NCBI GenBank assembly: GCA_034387635.1
Contig: JAOANU010000026.1
Location: 211,012-275,011 of the forward strand
Direction of reading: 5' to 3'
Length of the DNA stretch: 64,000 nt
DNA from: Rhodosporidiobolus odoratus
Taxonomy: Eukaryota > Basidiomycota > Microbotryomycetes > Sporidiobolales > Sporidiobolaceae
The translations under genes were made by a program, and so were the position numbers. The first letter of the stretch is position 1. Each line of letters starts with the position of its first letter. The notes under the pieces are model-generated. The model was not told where the DNA came from. It worked only from the letters and a program-made list of their open reading frames with translations, and did no database searches. Shown here piece by piece: positions 1 through 11,081 of this stretch.

Positions 1-718
1 CCCTCGTAGTAATCGCGACGCCGTTATCTATGAGCAAAGACAGCGTCAGTAAGGTGTGAGAACGACCTGGCGGGGAGAAACAGTACCCTGCAAGCCCTCC
101 ATGTCCAAAACGCTTCGAGCAGAGCGTTCACCTGGATTTATGGGAGGAAATCAGATTGTTTGCTGCAGTAATGCTGAGGAAGATGTAGGCTTACAAAATT
201 TAGAATCCAGTACTCCGCGACGTGGTAGCGTCCAAATAGAGGAGGGTAGAGTCCTCCCAGCCTGATCGCTACGGTTGCGTCGTCCCATGTGGTCTGTAGA
301 GATAACAATCAGCTGATGGTAGATCGGAATAGCGCGGGGGGTTGGGGGGGCGGGGGACGCACCGCTATAATCATAAGAAAGAAACCGGCCGCTACCATTT
401 GTACAGCGACCATATAGCAACGCAGACCGCGGCTGTCCTTCGATATGCCCAACTCAGGCTGTCCATGCCAAAAGAGAGACAGGTAACGGCCAAGGAGGAG
501 GAGGGAAACGCCCTGCAAAGCGAAATGGGTCGGGTGATCAACCTTCCGGGACAAGACCGCCGCGAGACGCAGTAGAACGTGGGGCTTACGTAGAGAGCTG
601 CCGAGGCGACCACGCTCACGATCTCGCTCTGAACTTGTGAAATGTGAGCGGCGACAAAGGCGGCTGCAACCGACGGGGGCAAGCCTCCCTCTCCAGGAGG
701 TGGTCCGGCCCTGTCCAT
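1..718 (-). CDS. Putative multi-pass membrane protein, truncated by the window edge
   Basis: Read on the minus strand from an ATG at 718. A soluble start (MDRAGPPPGEGG) leads into ..SVVASAALY, followed by a plausible intron (GTAAGC to TTTGCAG). The next exon reads GVSLLLLGRYLSLFWHG.. and ends in a hydrophobic MVAAGFFLMIIA segment before another donor. Further coding-like pieces are TTWDDATVAIRLGG.. and VNALLEAFWTWRACR. The alternation of hydrophobic helices with short loops, and a segment of the type 'LxxFxxWR', resemble the large seven-helix membrane protein families of basidiomycetes (DUF6533/6534-like). The 3' exons near position 1-60 are unclear and may lie outside the window. The family assignment is a guess from pattern only; the function is unknown. 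Confidence 0.4.
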
Positions 719-2331
719 GGGGTACGTAGCTTGCTTCGGGGGCGCTGGCGAAGAAGCAGGTGGTGATGCGTCGAGTATGCGGTAGGGACGCAGGCAGGAG
801 AGAACAAACGGCGAGGTTAAGGAAGCACGGCTACCTCTCCCGCGCGCTGAGGGATTCCGTCCAACAAGTTGTCATCCGCCGCAACCCGACAAGACGCCGT
901 TCCGGCCAAGTCCTGACGCAATTTCGACTGTTCGAAAAACTTCTGGAGCTGGCGAGAATGATCGAAGGGAACGCGGTCGATTCCGAAGGAGGAAGGGCGG
1001 CTGGAAAGGCCTCGGAGCAGACTCGGGTGTTCCGTGGGCAGGCACGCCCGTCGACCTCGCACTTCTTTGTCGGCGGTGGACAATGGTCTTTGCGTGTCTC
1101 CGCAGGAAGGTCTGCGAGGCCAGCATGCGCCGAACGGAGGCAAGTACTCGGGGTTCTTCCAGTCTCCAATCTTCCCCCGCCACGCTTCGACGGCTCAGTC
1201 TCGCCCGCCTCGAGCCTTGGAGGCCACGCTGCCTCTTGCCTTACATATACTGCGTCGCTGGCGGAAGGCCGTGTCCCTCCTACTGCCAGTGCCTGCGAGG
1301 AGGATCACAGAGGCGCGAAGTCCTGTACCCATTTGAGAAGGTCAAGATAGACAACAAGCTCAAATTGAACTCCTCCTTCCGTGAGTCACGCTGCATAGTC
1401 ACACAGAGCGGTAGCACAACAAAAGCTCTGCCCATTGGGCTGAGCCGAACGAAGCAGTGCCGGAAGCTTGGGAATAAAGTGGCGGAGAAACTAGACAGCT
1501 ACATCCGTCAACGTTGTCACGCCTGGGTCCGCGTTAAGGCTGGTACATCAGCACGAGCCGGTATCAACGACTTCTACAGCCCGGAACTCCCATGGGACAG
1601 CTCAAGACTTTTCAGCACGGCAATACCTGCTTGATCTAATATGGCGAGAAAACCACACTGTCAGTCGCTTCTCGCGCCCCGCTACCGTCCGTCATTTCCC
1701 GGGCTCTGCGGTTGAGATATATGTTTTATCCGGGTGGTCAAGTGAAGGTTTGTTCTTAGCTCGCACAAAAGCTCGGACACGGCAAGAAAAGTAGAATTAC
1801 CGCTGTTGACAAGTCAAGCCAGTGAGCAGCGAGCTGCCCAAGGTCTACGGCGCATGCTATGCCCGACTCACCATATATATGGCTGTAGTCTGGGTATTTC
1901 TGTCGGTCATAGCAGCATGGTCGGTAAGCTTTGCTTGTTCTTTTCTTTCTTTTGCAGCAACCTGTTCACCTTGTGTGCTGCCGAGACTCTTTCCTTTCCT
2001 ACCCAGCTCAGATATTCGTGCTTCAGAGGAGCCTGGTAGATACTTCTAGGGTAAGCTGTGACTGGGTGGGACAGAAAGCACACTGAGAAGAGGGATACAA
2101 GAGCAGAGGTAATGATACCAGTTCAGGGGCGGCTCTAAGGGCGGGTTGGCGCGGCGGGTCCTCATCCACTTGCTTGCTGCCCGGTCGCCTACAATCAAGG
2201 TTTCGTCGTCGCATCTCGTGAGTAATGACGAATTCACAAGGTCTACGCGAATCCTCCAGGCCGCTCCGCTGACGCCCTTCACTCGCATCACAGCTCTCGA
2301 CACTCTCATCCTCCTCACCGCTTTAGATACC
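719..2331. other. No gene supported in this stretch
   Basis: Open frames overlap on both strands between about 760 and 1650, which is usual in GC-rich DNA. None carries a motif I recognise and none joins to the gene ending at 718 with convincing splice sites. A short plus-strand frame at about 1822-2049 is hydrophobic but has no family signature. The last few hundred bases before 2332 presumably hold the PHO88 promoter and leader. Confidence 0.4.
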
Positions 2332-3767
2332 ATGGTCAACCCCGCTATTACTGGCTTGATGTTCTCCCTGGGAGCCATGCAGGTAAGCTAACACTTTCGC
2401 TATTCGAAGAGGACCCCCGCAGCCGATGCGGAGGTGTTGTCCGCAACTGTGCAGATTGTCATCGCGGCTTGCTGTCCTGGTCGCTGAGCAGGCTTACGTG
2501 CGGCGAGAAGTTTCACATGGCGTGCCAGTAGCCCCCTGCACGAGTCTATGGTCCACTACACCGCTGTGGTTAACTGACGAAACCCCTGCTTGTTTCCATG
2601 TATCGCCTTCTTTCGATTGTCCTCCACGCGTCGCCACCCGCATCGCTTATTATATCCCACTACACCCATCTATCCGGCCCTCTGCTGCTCCGCCGCCTGC
2701 CGTCCGACCTATTCGGCGCCGATCAACTTCCACTCGGTGAACTGCGCTCCTTGCTCGGGTCTCGCTACTTTCCGATCACTCCGCCTTCCACCTCTAGGTT
2801 GCCCGCAAAATCGACTTCACGGACCCGGACGTGCTCTTCTACGTCCGCTGCCTGTATGTCGGGACTCAGGTGCTCAGTCTGTCTGTGTACTACTTTGTTT
2901 CGATGAAGGTGCGTGCCGCTAGTTTTCTTTTCTTTCGTTGCCAGGAGCTGGTTTACTCACTCCGTGCTCGGCCACAGGTCAAGCAAAAAAACGACCTCAA
3001 GGTGTTGAAGTACTCTGAGCCTGCCAAGCCGATGGTCCGTTTCTTTTTCTCTTACTTACCGATCCGTCCGCGGCATCCCCCTGCAACTCCTTCTTCTTGC
3101 CTACTGCCTATTTTGTCCTAAACCTGGATACATACTGACGCGCACGCTTCCATGTAGTCTGGCGAAGGTCCTACTCAGGTCACCACCACGAACAAGGATT
3201 ACGACCTTGCGCAAGTCTCGCAGGCTGTTCGAGGCGTCTTGATGGGCTGTGGATTTGTAAGTCCGCTCAGCTCCTCATCTGCTCTTCCCGTCACTTCTGA
3301 CTGCTGTCGCCGGGACAAAGCTAGAAGAATTCGAGCTCGAGCTGACCATATTCTGCCCTCCTCTCTCTGCTCGCAGATGGTCTTCATGCACCTGTACATG
3401 AAGTACACGCAGCCTCTCTTCATTCAGGGTATCATGCCTCTTAAGGCCATCTACGACTCGAAGGTGCTTTCCCAACTGTTTCCTGCACTTCTTCTACATC
3501 CTTCCTTTCTTCCACCGTCTCGTTGGGGTATACACCCGCTGCTGCAACCTCTCCCTCGCGTTCACCTGTCGTCACACCGATGCTTACCTCCATTCCGTCC
3601 CCGAGCAGATTGTCAAGATCCACCTACTCAACAAGCCCGCAACTGGCGACCTCAAGCGACCGTTCGCTGCCGCACCCTCCATGTTCAACCCGGCAGGCGC
3701 TGCCAGCAACGCCACCGAGGAGCCGGTTGTCGAGGCAAAGGCGGTCGAGGGCAAGAAGACCAAGTAA
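2332..3767 (+). CDS. PHO88: Pho88/Snd3 ER membrane protein
   Basis: Six exons, 2332-2382, 2798-2908, 2978-3034, 3158-3256, 3377-3463 and 3609-3767, give 187 residues, close to the usual ~190 of the family. All introns are GT-AG; the first is long (415 nt). The N-terminus MVNPAITGLMFSLGAMQVAR, the DPDVLFYVRCLY segment, the PTQVTTTNKDYDLAQ stretch and the membrane segment FMHLYMKYTQPLFIQGIMPLK are hallmarks of Pho88. The family was first linked to phosphate transport and is now known as Snd3, a component of the SND route that targets proteins to the ER. It has two hydrophobic segments and a charged C-terminus ending in KKTK, which would suit ER retention. Confidence is high because the whole length aligns with the family pattern. 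Confidence 0.95.
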
Positions 3768-4118
3768 GGAGGGAAAAGAAGGCAGGAAAGGACGGGAAAG
3801 GTCGGCGTAGTGCTAAATTCGGTATAACAGAATTCGACATGATCGGCCGGTTGTTGATGGGACTCGTGGCGAAATGCCTGCAGTGGCAGACGAACCACGA
3901 AGGTCTTTTCGTCTCGTCTTTGCTCGTCTTGTCTTTTCTTTCTCCTTGCGCCCATGCTTATTGCTCGCATCTTAGGCTGCGCGCTCCGCCCCCGCTAACT
4001 CCTCGTCTTGATTGCTGTCCGTGCCGCATACAGCGCTGGAAACTTCGCGCACGTTCCCGTTGTCGCCGCTTTGCCCGCTGTCGACTTCTTCGTCTTGTCG
4101 TTGACCAGTCTCGCTACG
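3768..4118. other. Intergenic region between PHO88 and the FHA gene
   Basis: About 350 bases containing the PHO88 3' untranslated region and the promoter of the next gene. Open frames cross it but show no motif. The frame of the FHA gene stays open upstream to 4008 without another ATG that looks better than 4119. Confidence 0.5.
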
Positions 4119-6830
4119 ATGCTTGCTAGACTGTACAAGCGGTCGCCAAGCGGAGGTACGACTCAGCAGCTCGGTCCCAGCCCACCAGCGCCTCGACACG
4201 CGGGCGGTGCAGCCCAAGTTGCTGGCTATCTCGCACCGCAGCAGGAAACGGCAATGGCTTCGACTAGCGACATCAAGGGCAAGGGGCGCGCTGTGGATTT
4301 GCACGGCGAGGAGCCTGAGAATACACCTGGCGCCGTTGCGTTGGCTCAGGTCTCGTCGCCAGGGCCTGTCCGTGGAGACGGTGTTGAGAATGGGACTGGC
4401 AGTCCCGAAGCGGGTAGCGGTCCCGGTGGTACGCGTAGCCCGCTCGAAGGTCCTGTTAAGTGCCGCGCTGATGATTTTGCTCCGGTAGCCGCGGTGACCG
4501 GTTCTATTGTTCCTCCCGGTTTTCCTCCCTCCGATCCTTCCTTGCCCATCTACTTCGGTCACCTCGTCCCCCTTTCCGCATCCTTGCCGACCTTCCCTCT
4601 GTATGCGTCTTCGCGGACAACGGGGCCGCACCAATTTCACATAGTGGGCTCGACACCGGGCAAGAAAACGAAGCTGGTAATACGGCGCAGTGGCATTGAA
4701 GAACGACATGCGTTGCTCCACCTCTACCGTACGCAAGATGGTCCGCTGAGGATGTGGATCGCGGTCAAAGACAAGTCGAAGTCGGGAGTTTGGGTGAATG
4801 GAAAACCGGTTCGTCCCTCCACTCACACAGCGTGTTCTGCCCCTCGCACATAGTTCACTGATTCGTCAAATTTGCGTCTAGATCGCGATGCAGAAAGGCA
4901 AGCTCAAAAACAACGACCGGGTCTCGTTCGGAGCCAAAGAAGGAGTGGCAGATTACGTCCTGCAAATCTCGGCATCCTATCTCGAGCACCTAGCGCTAGA
5001 AGGCGAGACGACCGATATGGTACAGCTGATGGCATCGCAGGATTTGATAGCGCCGGCGGTGGGCCCAGCGCCCCGGACTCTGGGTCAAGGTAGCCCGAAG
5101 GGAAAAGAGCAGGCGCATGTAGCAGAGACCGGCCAAGCGCTGGCAGGGACTGAAGGAGAGGAGGAGGTCGATCAACTCGACGACGAGTATCTCGAACAAG
5201 GGGAGCTACACGGTCCCCTCAAACCCGCAGCAATACCCGGCTCTTCGACGTCCCGCTCCCCTGCCTCGGGCGCAGTACCCTCTTTGAACCCTTCACTTCT
5301 CGCCGCCTCCAATCCCTATACCGCGTCGGCCTCATCCACCAACCCGCATCCACCAGATTCGTCCTCTCGCGCTCCCTCTCCGCCGCCAAGCTCGGCTTCC
5401 TCGGCAGCCCTACCCCGCTCTGCGTCCGACGCCCCGGCTATCGCGACGCATGCCATGCCACAGCGGGAGACACCATCAGAAGCGTACGACCGGTACGCCG
5501 AAGCGTGTCTCAATGCAAGTGTACTGAGCGAGGCACCGGTCAAGGTGGAGGACAAGCAGGAAGTAGAGGATTTGACCCGTGAGCTCTTCTCTTCTCTCCG
5601 GTCCTGTTATCCTGCTGACCAGGCGAATGTTGGCGTATGTAGCCATCGTTATGCCACGCAACACCGCCGAACAGAACGACAAAATCATCAGCCAACTTCT
5701 CGACGAGCACTTCACCGTCGAGGCAATTGCTCAGTTCCTCCATGAGACGACCGGTTACATCCATGACCGCGTGGCTCGAGGACAGCTCGATAAGCGTCAG
5801 GCTACGACAGAAACCTCCACAGCGGTCGCTCGTGCCCCTCTAACAGCAGCGCCGGTAAAGACCTGGACATACGCCGAGGAAGTCAAGCTCAGGGAGGGGA
5901 GGATCGCCGGGGTCAGCATCGCGCAGCTGGCAGTAGAGTTGGGCAGGAGTGAGCCGTCAGTCAGCGGCAAGTGGCACGCATTCAAGAACAAATGGGTTGA
6001 TCAGGGTGCGTCAGCTCGATTCTGGTCACCCCTTTTTGTCAGCTAATTGAAATGCCGTGTTCCTTGCAGGATATTTACCGAGACAATTTGCGTCTGCATC
6101 TGCACGTCGAGCTTCAGGCCATCACACACCCGGCGCCAATGGTAGTCCTCTCTCGCACGCCCCCTCTATTTTGCCCTCGCAAGCAGCCTTTCTTCCCAAC
6201 TCTCCAGCTCCGTCTCCCGTCGCGTCTCGCTCTAGTACCCCTCACCTCGCTTCATCTCGATCCGCCCTCGCTATTGGCCATCAACCACCTCCTTCTGGCC
6301 CTCCCCACTACCAGTCTACTCCCATACTACCAGGTGATCCAAGTGTGCATCAGACGGGCTCAAGGCCGCACTCTTGGACCGTACCGCGTCATTCGCCGCC
6401 TGTCTACCCACCCACTTCCGCCGCTCTCCTCCCACCGAACATTGTTGCCTCCCTAGCCCAAGCGACTCCGACCCTGACTCCCAATTCTACTCCACCTCCT
6501 GCACCTTCGACGCCCGGTATGCCTCGTACCACATCTTCCTCACTTGTCCACGCCGGACAGAACCGATCGGATACACCCTCGACGGCGCAGGATCGGCGGG
6601 ATCCGCCCGAAACCACTCTTCCAGCAGCGAAACGACCTCGACTTGCTGAACCTTCGCCTCAAGCAAGCAGTGCCGCTTCTGGTGTAAAGAGGGATCCTTG
6701 CTCTAGCTGCGGAGCGGCGTCTGCTCGACCGCCTGAGGCGCAGGAGTTCAGGGAAGATACGGCCGAGAGATCACGTCGATTGGAGAAGGCAAGGGAGGGG
6801 ATGAGGGAGTTTTTGCGGTTGATGGCATAA
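4119..6830 (+). CDS. FHA-domain protein with a Myb/SANT-like domain
   Basis: Four exons, 4119-4808, 4882-5578, 5643-6005 and 6070-6830, sum to 836 residues with consistent phases. An FHA domain spans about residues 165-260: it has KLVIRRSGIEERHALLHL with the conserved Arg/Ser/His pattern, then KSGVWVNGKP, and NNDRVSFG after the first intron. FHA domains bind phosphothreonine. Exon 3 encodes a Myb/SANT-like helix set, TWTYAEEVKLREGRIAG to KWHAFKNKW (about residues 534-585), with the first Trp and the repeated 'RSxxxVxxKW' pattern. The tail is Ser/Pro-rich, then has a CSSCG motif (about 794) and a short charged helix. A nuclear role is inferred. The start is uncertain: 4254 (MASTSDIKGK) is an alternative. 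Confidence 0.8.
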
Positions 6831-7253
6831 GGAGCTGGAGGAGGGTATGCAATTTTCGCTTTGCCGCCTACTTGCGTGTGGAAACAAGAGGGAGGAAGGA
6901 AAGTTGACCTGAGAAGGTTGAAGACTGAATTCTCAACTAATCGACCTTGTAGGCAACACCGCTATAGCTTGCACACACTGTGTATCCAGGAGCGCTCAGT
7001 CACTACCGCTTCGCAAGTCCACCAAGACCTTCTTGTCAAGTCTTACTTTTCTTCGAGCGCGTGTCTCATCGCGGCCGCCCCACCTCCCCACCATCTCTCG
7101 CGTTAGCCAATTCATTCGGGCGCAGGTCGGAACACAACAGAATACAGCACGGTACTGCTCCGTCTACAACGCACCCTCGCCTTCGTCCAAGCCGCTATCG
7201 GCTACCCCTTCTCCAGTTTTACCAGCTTCTCATTGCTTCAACAGGAGGTGCGA
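6831..7253. other. Spacer after the FHA gene
   Basis: Several short frames are open here but none has a recognisable motif. It probably holds the 3' end of the FHA transcript and the former or present promoter of the Myb-like locus. Confidence 0.4.
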
Positions 7254-10200
7254 AAGATGTGGCGACCGAGCGCGGTCATCCTGGCGAGTGGATGACCGTC
7301 ACAACTCGGGTGAGCTGGCCTTTCTCAATGTTTCCTCCACTTATCTAACCTAGCGGAGATACCTCTCTCACTTGCTCTCGGACGCTGACATTGCGGAAGC
7401 CATAGGTATGCATGAAGTCTCGGCATATGGCCCGCCGATCCACCACCCTCCGCAGGAGAAGGGGAACTATACTCGCCCTTCAAGTCAGTCCGTTTCACCC
7501 TCTTTTTAAGATCGATGTTGACGCCTGTATCCCTGCAGCCTCGTTGTAGCCGCCTCCGCAAGAAGCTAAGTTTCTCCCTGCTCAGGCGCCCAATGCAAGC
7601 GACGCCTCTATCGAGCTCCCGACTGCCCAGTGCAGGGCGTCGCCCTCCAAAGCAGACCTTTGCTGGCTTGCCATGGAGGATCAGAGTCTTCTCGAGCACC
7701 GAGCAGCTGGAAGATATTACGGAGATATCGCTAAGTCACTGTCGAAGAGCGCTGAGGAATGTGCACGCAGGCGGAATAAGCTGAGAAGCGAGATGAGGTG
7801 CAAAGAGATTGGTGAGTTTCTTCTCCTCCCTTTGATTACGCATCAAGCCTTCGCCTTGGACCGACACCCTGATCGTCGCTGACTTGAGTATCCCTATAGA
7901 CCTTTCCCCAGACGACTCCGCTGTTCCTGTTGGCAACTTTGCCCTCAAGCCAACCCTTCCGGAAAAAGCAAAGCCTTTCTGAGCCAGTCCTGGATTACAT
8001 TGGCAGAGACGCCAAGATACTCCGTCTGTTAAGGAACGGACTGAGGCCAGCTGAAGTAGGGGAAAAGATTGGTGCGTCCCAGCTAGCAGTCGCTCGATGT
8101 ACCCGTCGACTCAGGCAAATCGGTTCGCTCTCTTCTCCGCCCTGGTATTCTTGCCGCCGGTCAGGCACGTCGGCTAATGGCTTTCAATGCTACAGGTGTC
8201 GATGTGCTGAACGAGCCTCCATCCATTGCCGCTTACTTGGACAGCTTGTCAGCAACTGCTTCCCTCGACATGACATCTTCCCCCTCCTTCGCACCTCTAC
8301 CCTCGCTTGACAAGTTCCTTGGCGGTGATCAGAAAAGCACTTTCTCCTCGTCTTCTGAGCTTGCAACGCCCCAGGCAGTTTCCGCCGACGCAAATAGACT
8401 CCTTCCCTCACACAACCCACGTCGCAGCAAAAATCCCGGCTCAGCATCACCCCGACTCCGGCAAATCTCCAAGCAGCGTGGGTAATCCTGAACAAAGCTT
8501 TCAGGCCGACGCAACGTCTACCGCCCTTCCGTGCCTATCAGAACCGCCGCATAATTCTTCCTCTTCCTTTACTTTTCCCTTTCCTTTCCGCTCAGTCACA
8601 GCCGCCTCATCGAGCGCGAGGAGCCTTCTCAATCTTCGCGAAGCCCAGACTCTCAGCAATAGCACGTCTCAAGCCGAGCAAAGCGGAGATCTCCCGGACG
8701 CGAGGAAGCGAGGACGATAGCAAAGTGAATAGACCGGTTGGCCTTCTCAAGTTGAGTTTGCTTCCGACTGTTGTCTTCCCGACAAGCCCTACTCGTGTTG
8801 CGTGCGCGGCAGATACGGTTCAGTGACTTTGCTGGACAGACCTGTGTCAGACTCGTGTATGTAAGACCTTCGCCGCTTCCTTCGTGTACAGCCTCTCCGT
8901 GGAGGTGGGATGACTGGATGTGCTATTCTTCTCCCTCCAAGCAATACTACTCGGCTAGCAGCTGCGGAGATCATGCAGGAGTCGCGGCAACGTCACATCA
9001 ACACCTTTGAGGCGAACCTTGCCTCGTTTCGGCGGAAGCCGCACGACCGCGATGAGGGTAGTCAGAAACGAAGGAGGAGCAGCGAGGCTAGCAGTGCGTC
9101 TTCTCCGCCTCTTACAGCCGTGTGGCCAATGGCTCACAGTCAGCCTGCTGGGGCCGCAAGCTTGACAAGGGAGTAGACCTCTTACTTCCAAACTTCTTCC
9201 CGTGCTGGTTCCGCAGGCTCGACAGACTCCTTGCCTGGCTTTAAACCTAGTTCAGACATAGTCGTCCTCTCGCTGTCCCTACCTTCGTCTCCCGACGTTC
9301 CCTTAGCACGGCTGAAAGCCGTCGTCTCTCCGCCTTCTTCACCTGAACTACCTTTGGCACAGCTGGCGGCCTGTCTACGGTCCTGCTCTCCCAAAGTACC
9401 CCTCGAAAAGAGCAAGCGCCGAAAGACAGAGCCGAACCGCAATCGGCAACCGAAAAAAAGTGCCGGCATGGACCATCGAAGCAGTATGGCAATACAAGGA
9501 ACCCGCTGATTCCTTCCGTCGGGGTGCCTTTGCTTTCCTATCTGACTGACTCAGCCTTGTGCAGAACAATTTGTATAGAGACAGAACAACGGACGCAGGA
9601 GCTGGACTGGCAGTTGGACACTGGTGCGTTTTCACCTGCCCCTGTCTTGTCTTTCGCTTTTTTCCACCCGAGCAGCAGCTCAAGCTTCGTGCCTTGCCCG
9701 CTTCACAGTTGCCGACGGGTTGCGCTTAGAGCTGCATAATCTTCGGCGAGCACAGCCCGCTTTTGCCGCAGTTTTTACGACAGGAGATCTTGCAGACCTC
9801 GTTAATCGAAGCGGGACAACTTGAAGGATACGTTCGACTGCTATCTGTGTCAGCGATGTGACTTATTAGTACTCCGTCAACACCCCAGTACCGCTCGACG
9901 GCCCTACTCCGCTCACACCGTTCTTCTTGGTAGAAGATGCAACATTGCTCGCCATCCGTCAAATCCAGGACGAAGCTGTTGCTTCACACGTGACGGAGGA
10001 CAATAACATCCAGTGGTCGACTTTCCTCCACCTCTTCCTCTTCCCGAAGCGCAGCACTATTGACCTCTCGCATCGGCTCGTCAATGTCAAGAGTATCATC
10101 AAGAGTAACAAGAAGCGCAGTTAAGCTTACATTCAGCGAGTACTGGCGGAGAAGGAGAAAAAGGTCAAGACTATCGATATTCAGATCTCCTCGCCCCAGC

Positions 10201-10951
10201 CGCTATTCCAAGCCGCAGGCCTCCCGGCGACCGATGAGTCAGACCATGACCCGAACGCAGAGCAGGAGAAGCTGGTTCAGGTGGCCGAAGCCGGGCACAT
10301 GTCGACAGGTGCCGAATCTTCCTCTAGACCCACTTTTCAGCCTCCTGAACTCGACGGCACTTTAACTCGCTTGATCAGTCATGAGAACGATGCCAGTTTA
10401 GGTCACCTCGATCATGGCTCAATGACTCTGAGATCCGAGCTTGCCACCGTTAGCAAGGGCAAGAAGCGGTCTCGCTCTTTTTCTTCGGAAACCTCCCCCT
10501 CAGACCCCAGCCTCGCCATTCATCCCGCCTGCCTATCCACCTCCTTCACCCTGACATCCTCTTCGATTCCGACTCGGAGCCTATCTCTTCGACGTCCTTT
10601 GTTGACAGTCCTGCCGCAAACTTTTCCTCGGCCTATACCTCTGACCTCGTTCTTCCACCCGCAAACCTCCCAAAAAGCTCCAAGGCGCCTTTCCTCCCAA
10701 GCTACTCCTATTCTCTTTCCACGTGCCCTGAGGAAGCCCCTATCACTGCCCCTTTCAGTTCTCACCGGCCAGTCTCTTCCGAGCCCATTAGCAACTATCC
10801 TCTCCCCTCTCACCAACCCATCTCCTCCTCCACCACCTCTACCCACACGCCAAGCCCCGGCGAACTCAAGACCAAAGCCATTTTCGAAGAAACTCGAGCA
10901 AAGTTGAGGGCTTTCAAGGAATGCCTCGAAGAGTGGCCGGAGGGGTGGTAG
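7254..10951 (+). pseudogene. Locus with repeated Myb/SANT-like segments, reading frame broken
   Basis: Clear coding-like segments lie in order on the plus strand but cannot be joined into one open frame with normal introns. A Myb-like unit at 7600-7811 reads LCWLAMEDQSLLEHRAAGRY then YGDIAKSLSKSAEECARRRN. A second at about 7990-8130 starts WITLAE in one frame and continues DAKILRLLRNGLRPAEVGEK in the next, as if one base were missing near 8009; another base seems missing near 7980. Further pieces are a weak Myb-like segment at 9680-9850, another at 9920-10110, and a C-terminal part (DILFDSDSEPISSTSFVDSP to AFKECLEEWPEGW, stop 10949-10951) reached only by frame changes near 10490 and 10550. 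Either a decaying gene or base-call errors; the outer limits are approximate. It follows the FHA-Myb gene, so the two may share ancestry. Confidence 0.5.
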
Positions 10952-11081
10952 CTAAGGGTGCATGCACTTGTCAATGATACTCTCGCTTGTCTCTGTTCCT
11001 TACGGTGTCTGCCACATACGACCATGAGGGTATGTGTGCAGAGTCAAACGTGATTCCCACCAGTCCCTTCCCCGGACTACA

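Noticed and set aside
760..1350. 196-codon plus-strand frame near the left edge
   Set aside because: Three other frames overlap it on the opposite strand with equal length; none has a domain signature, so I cannot support a gene here.
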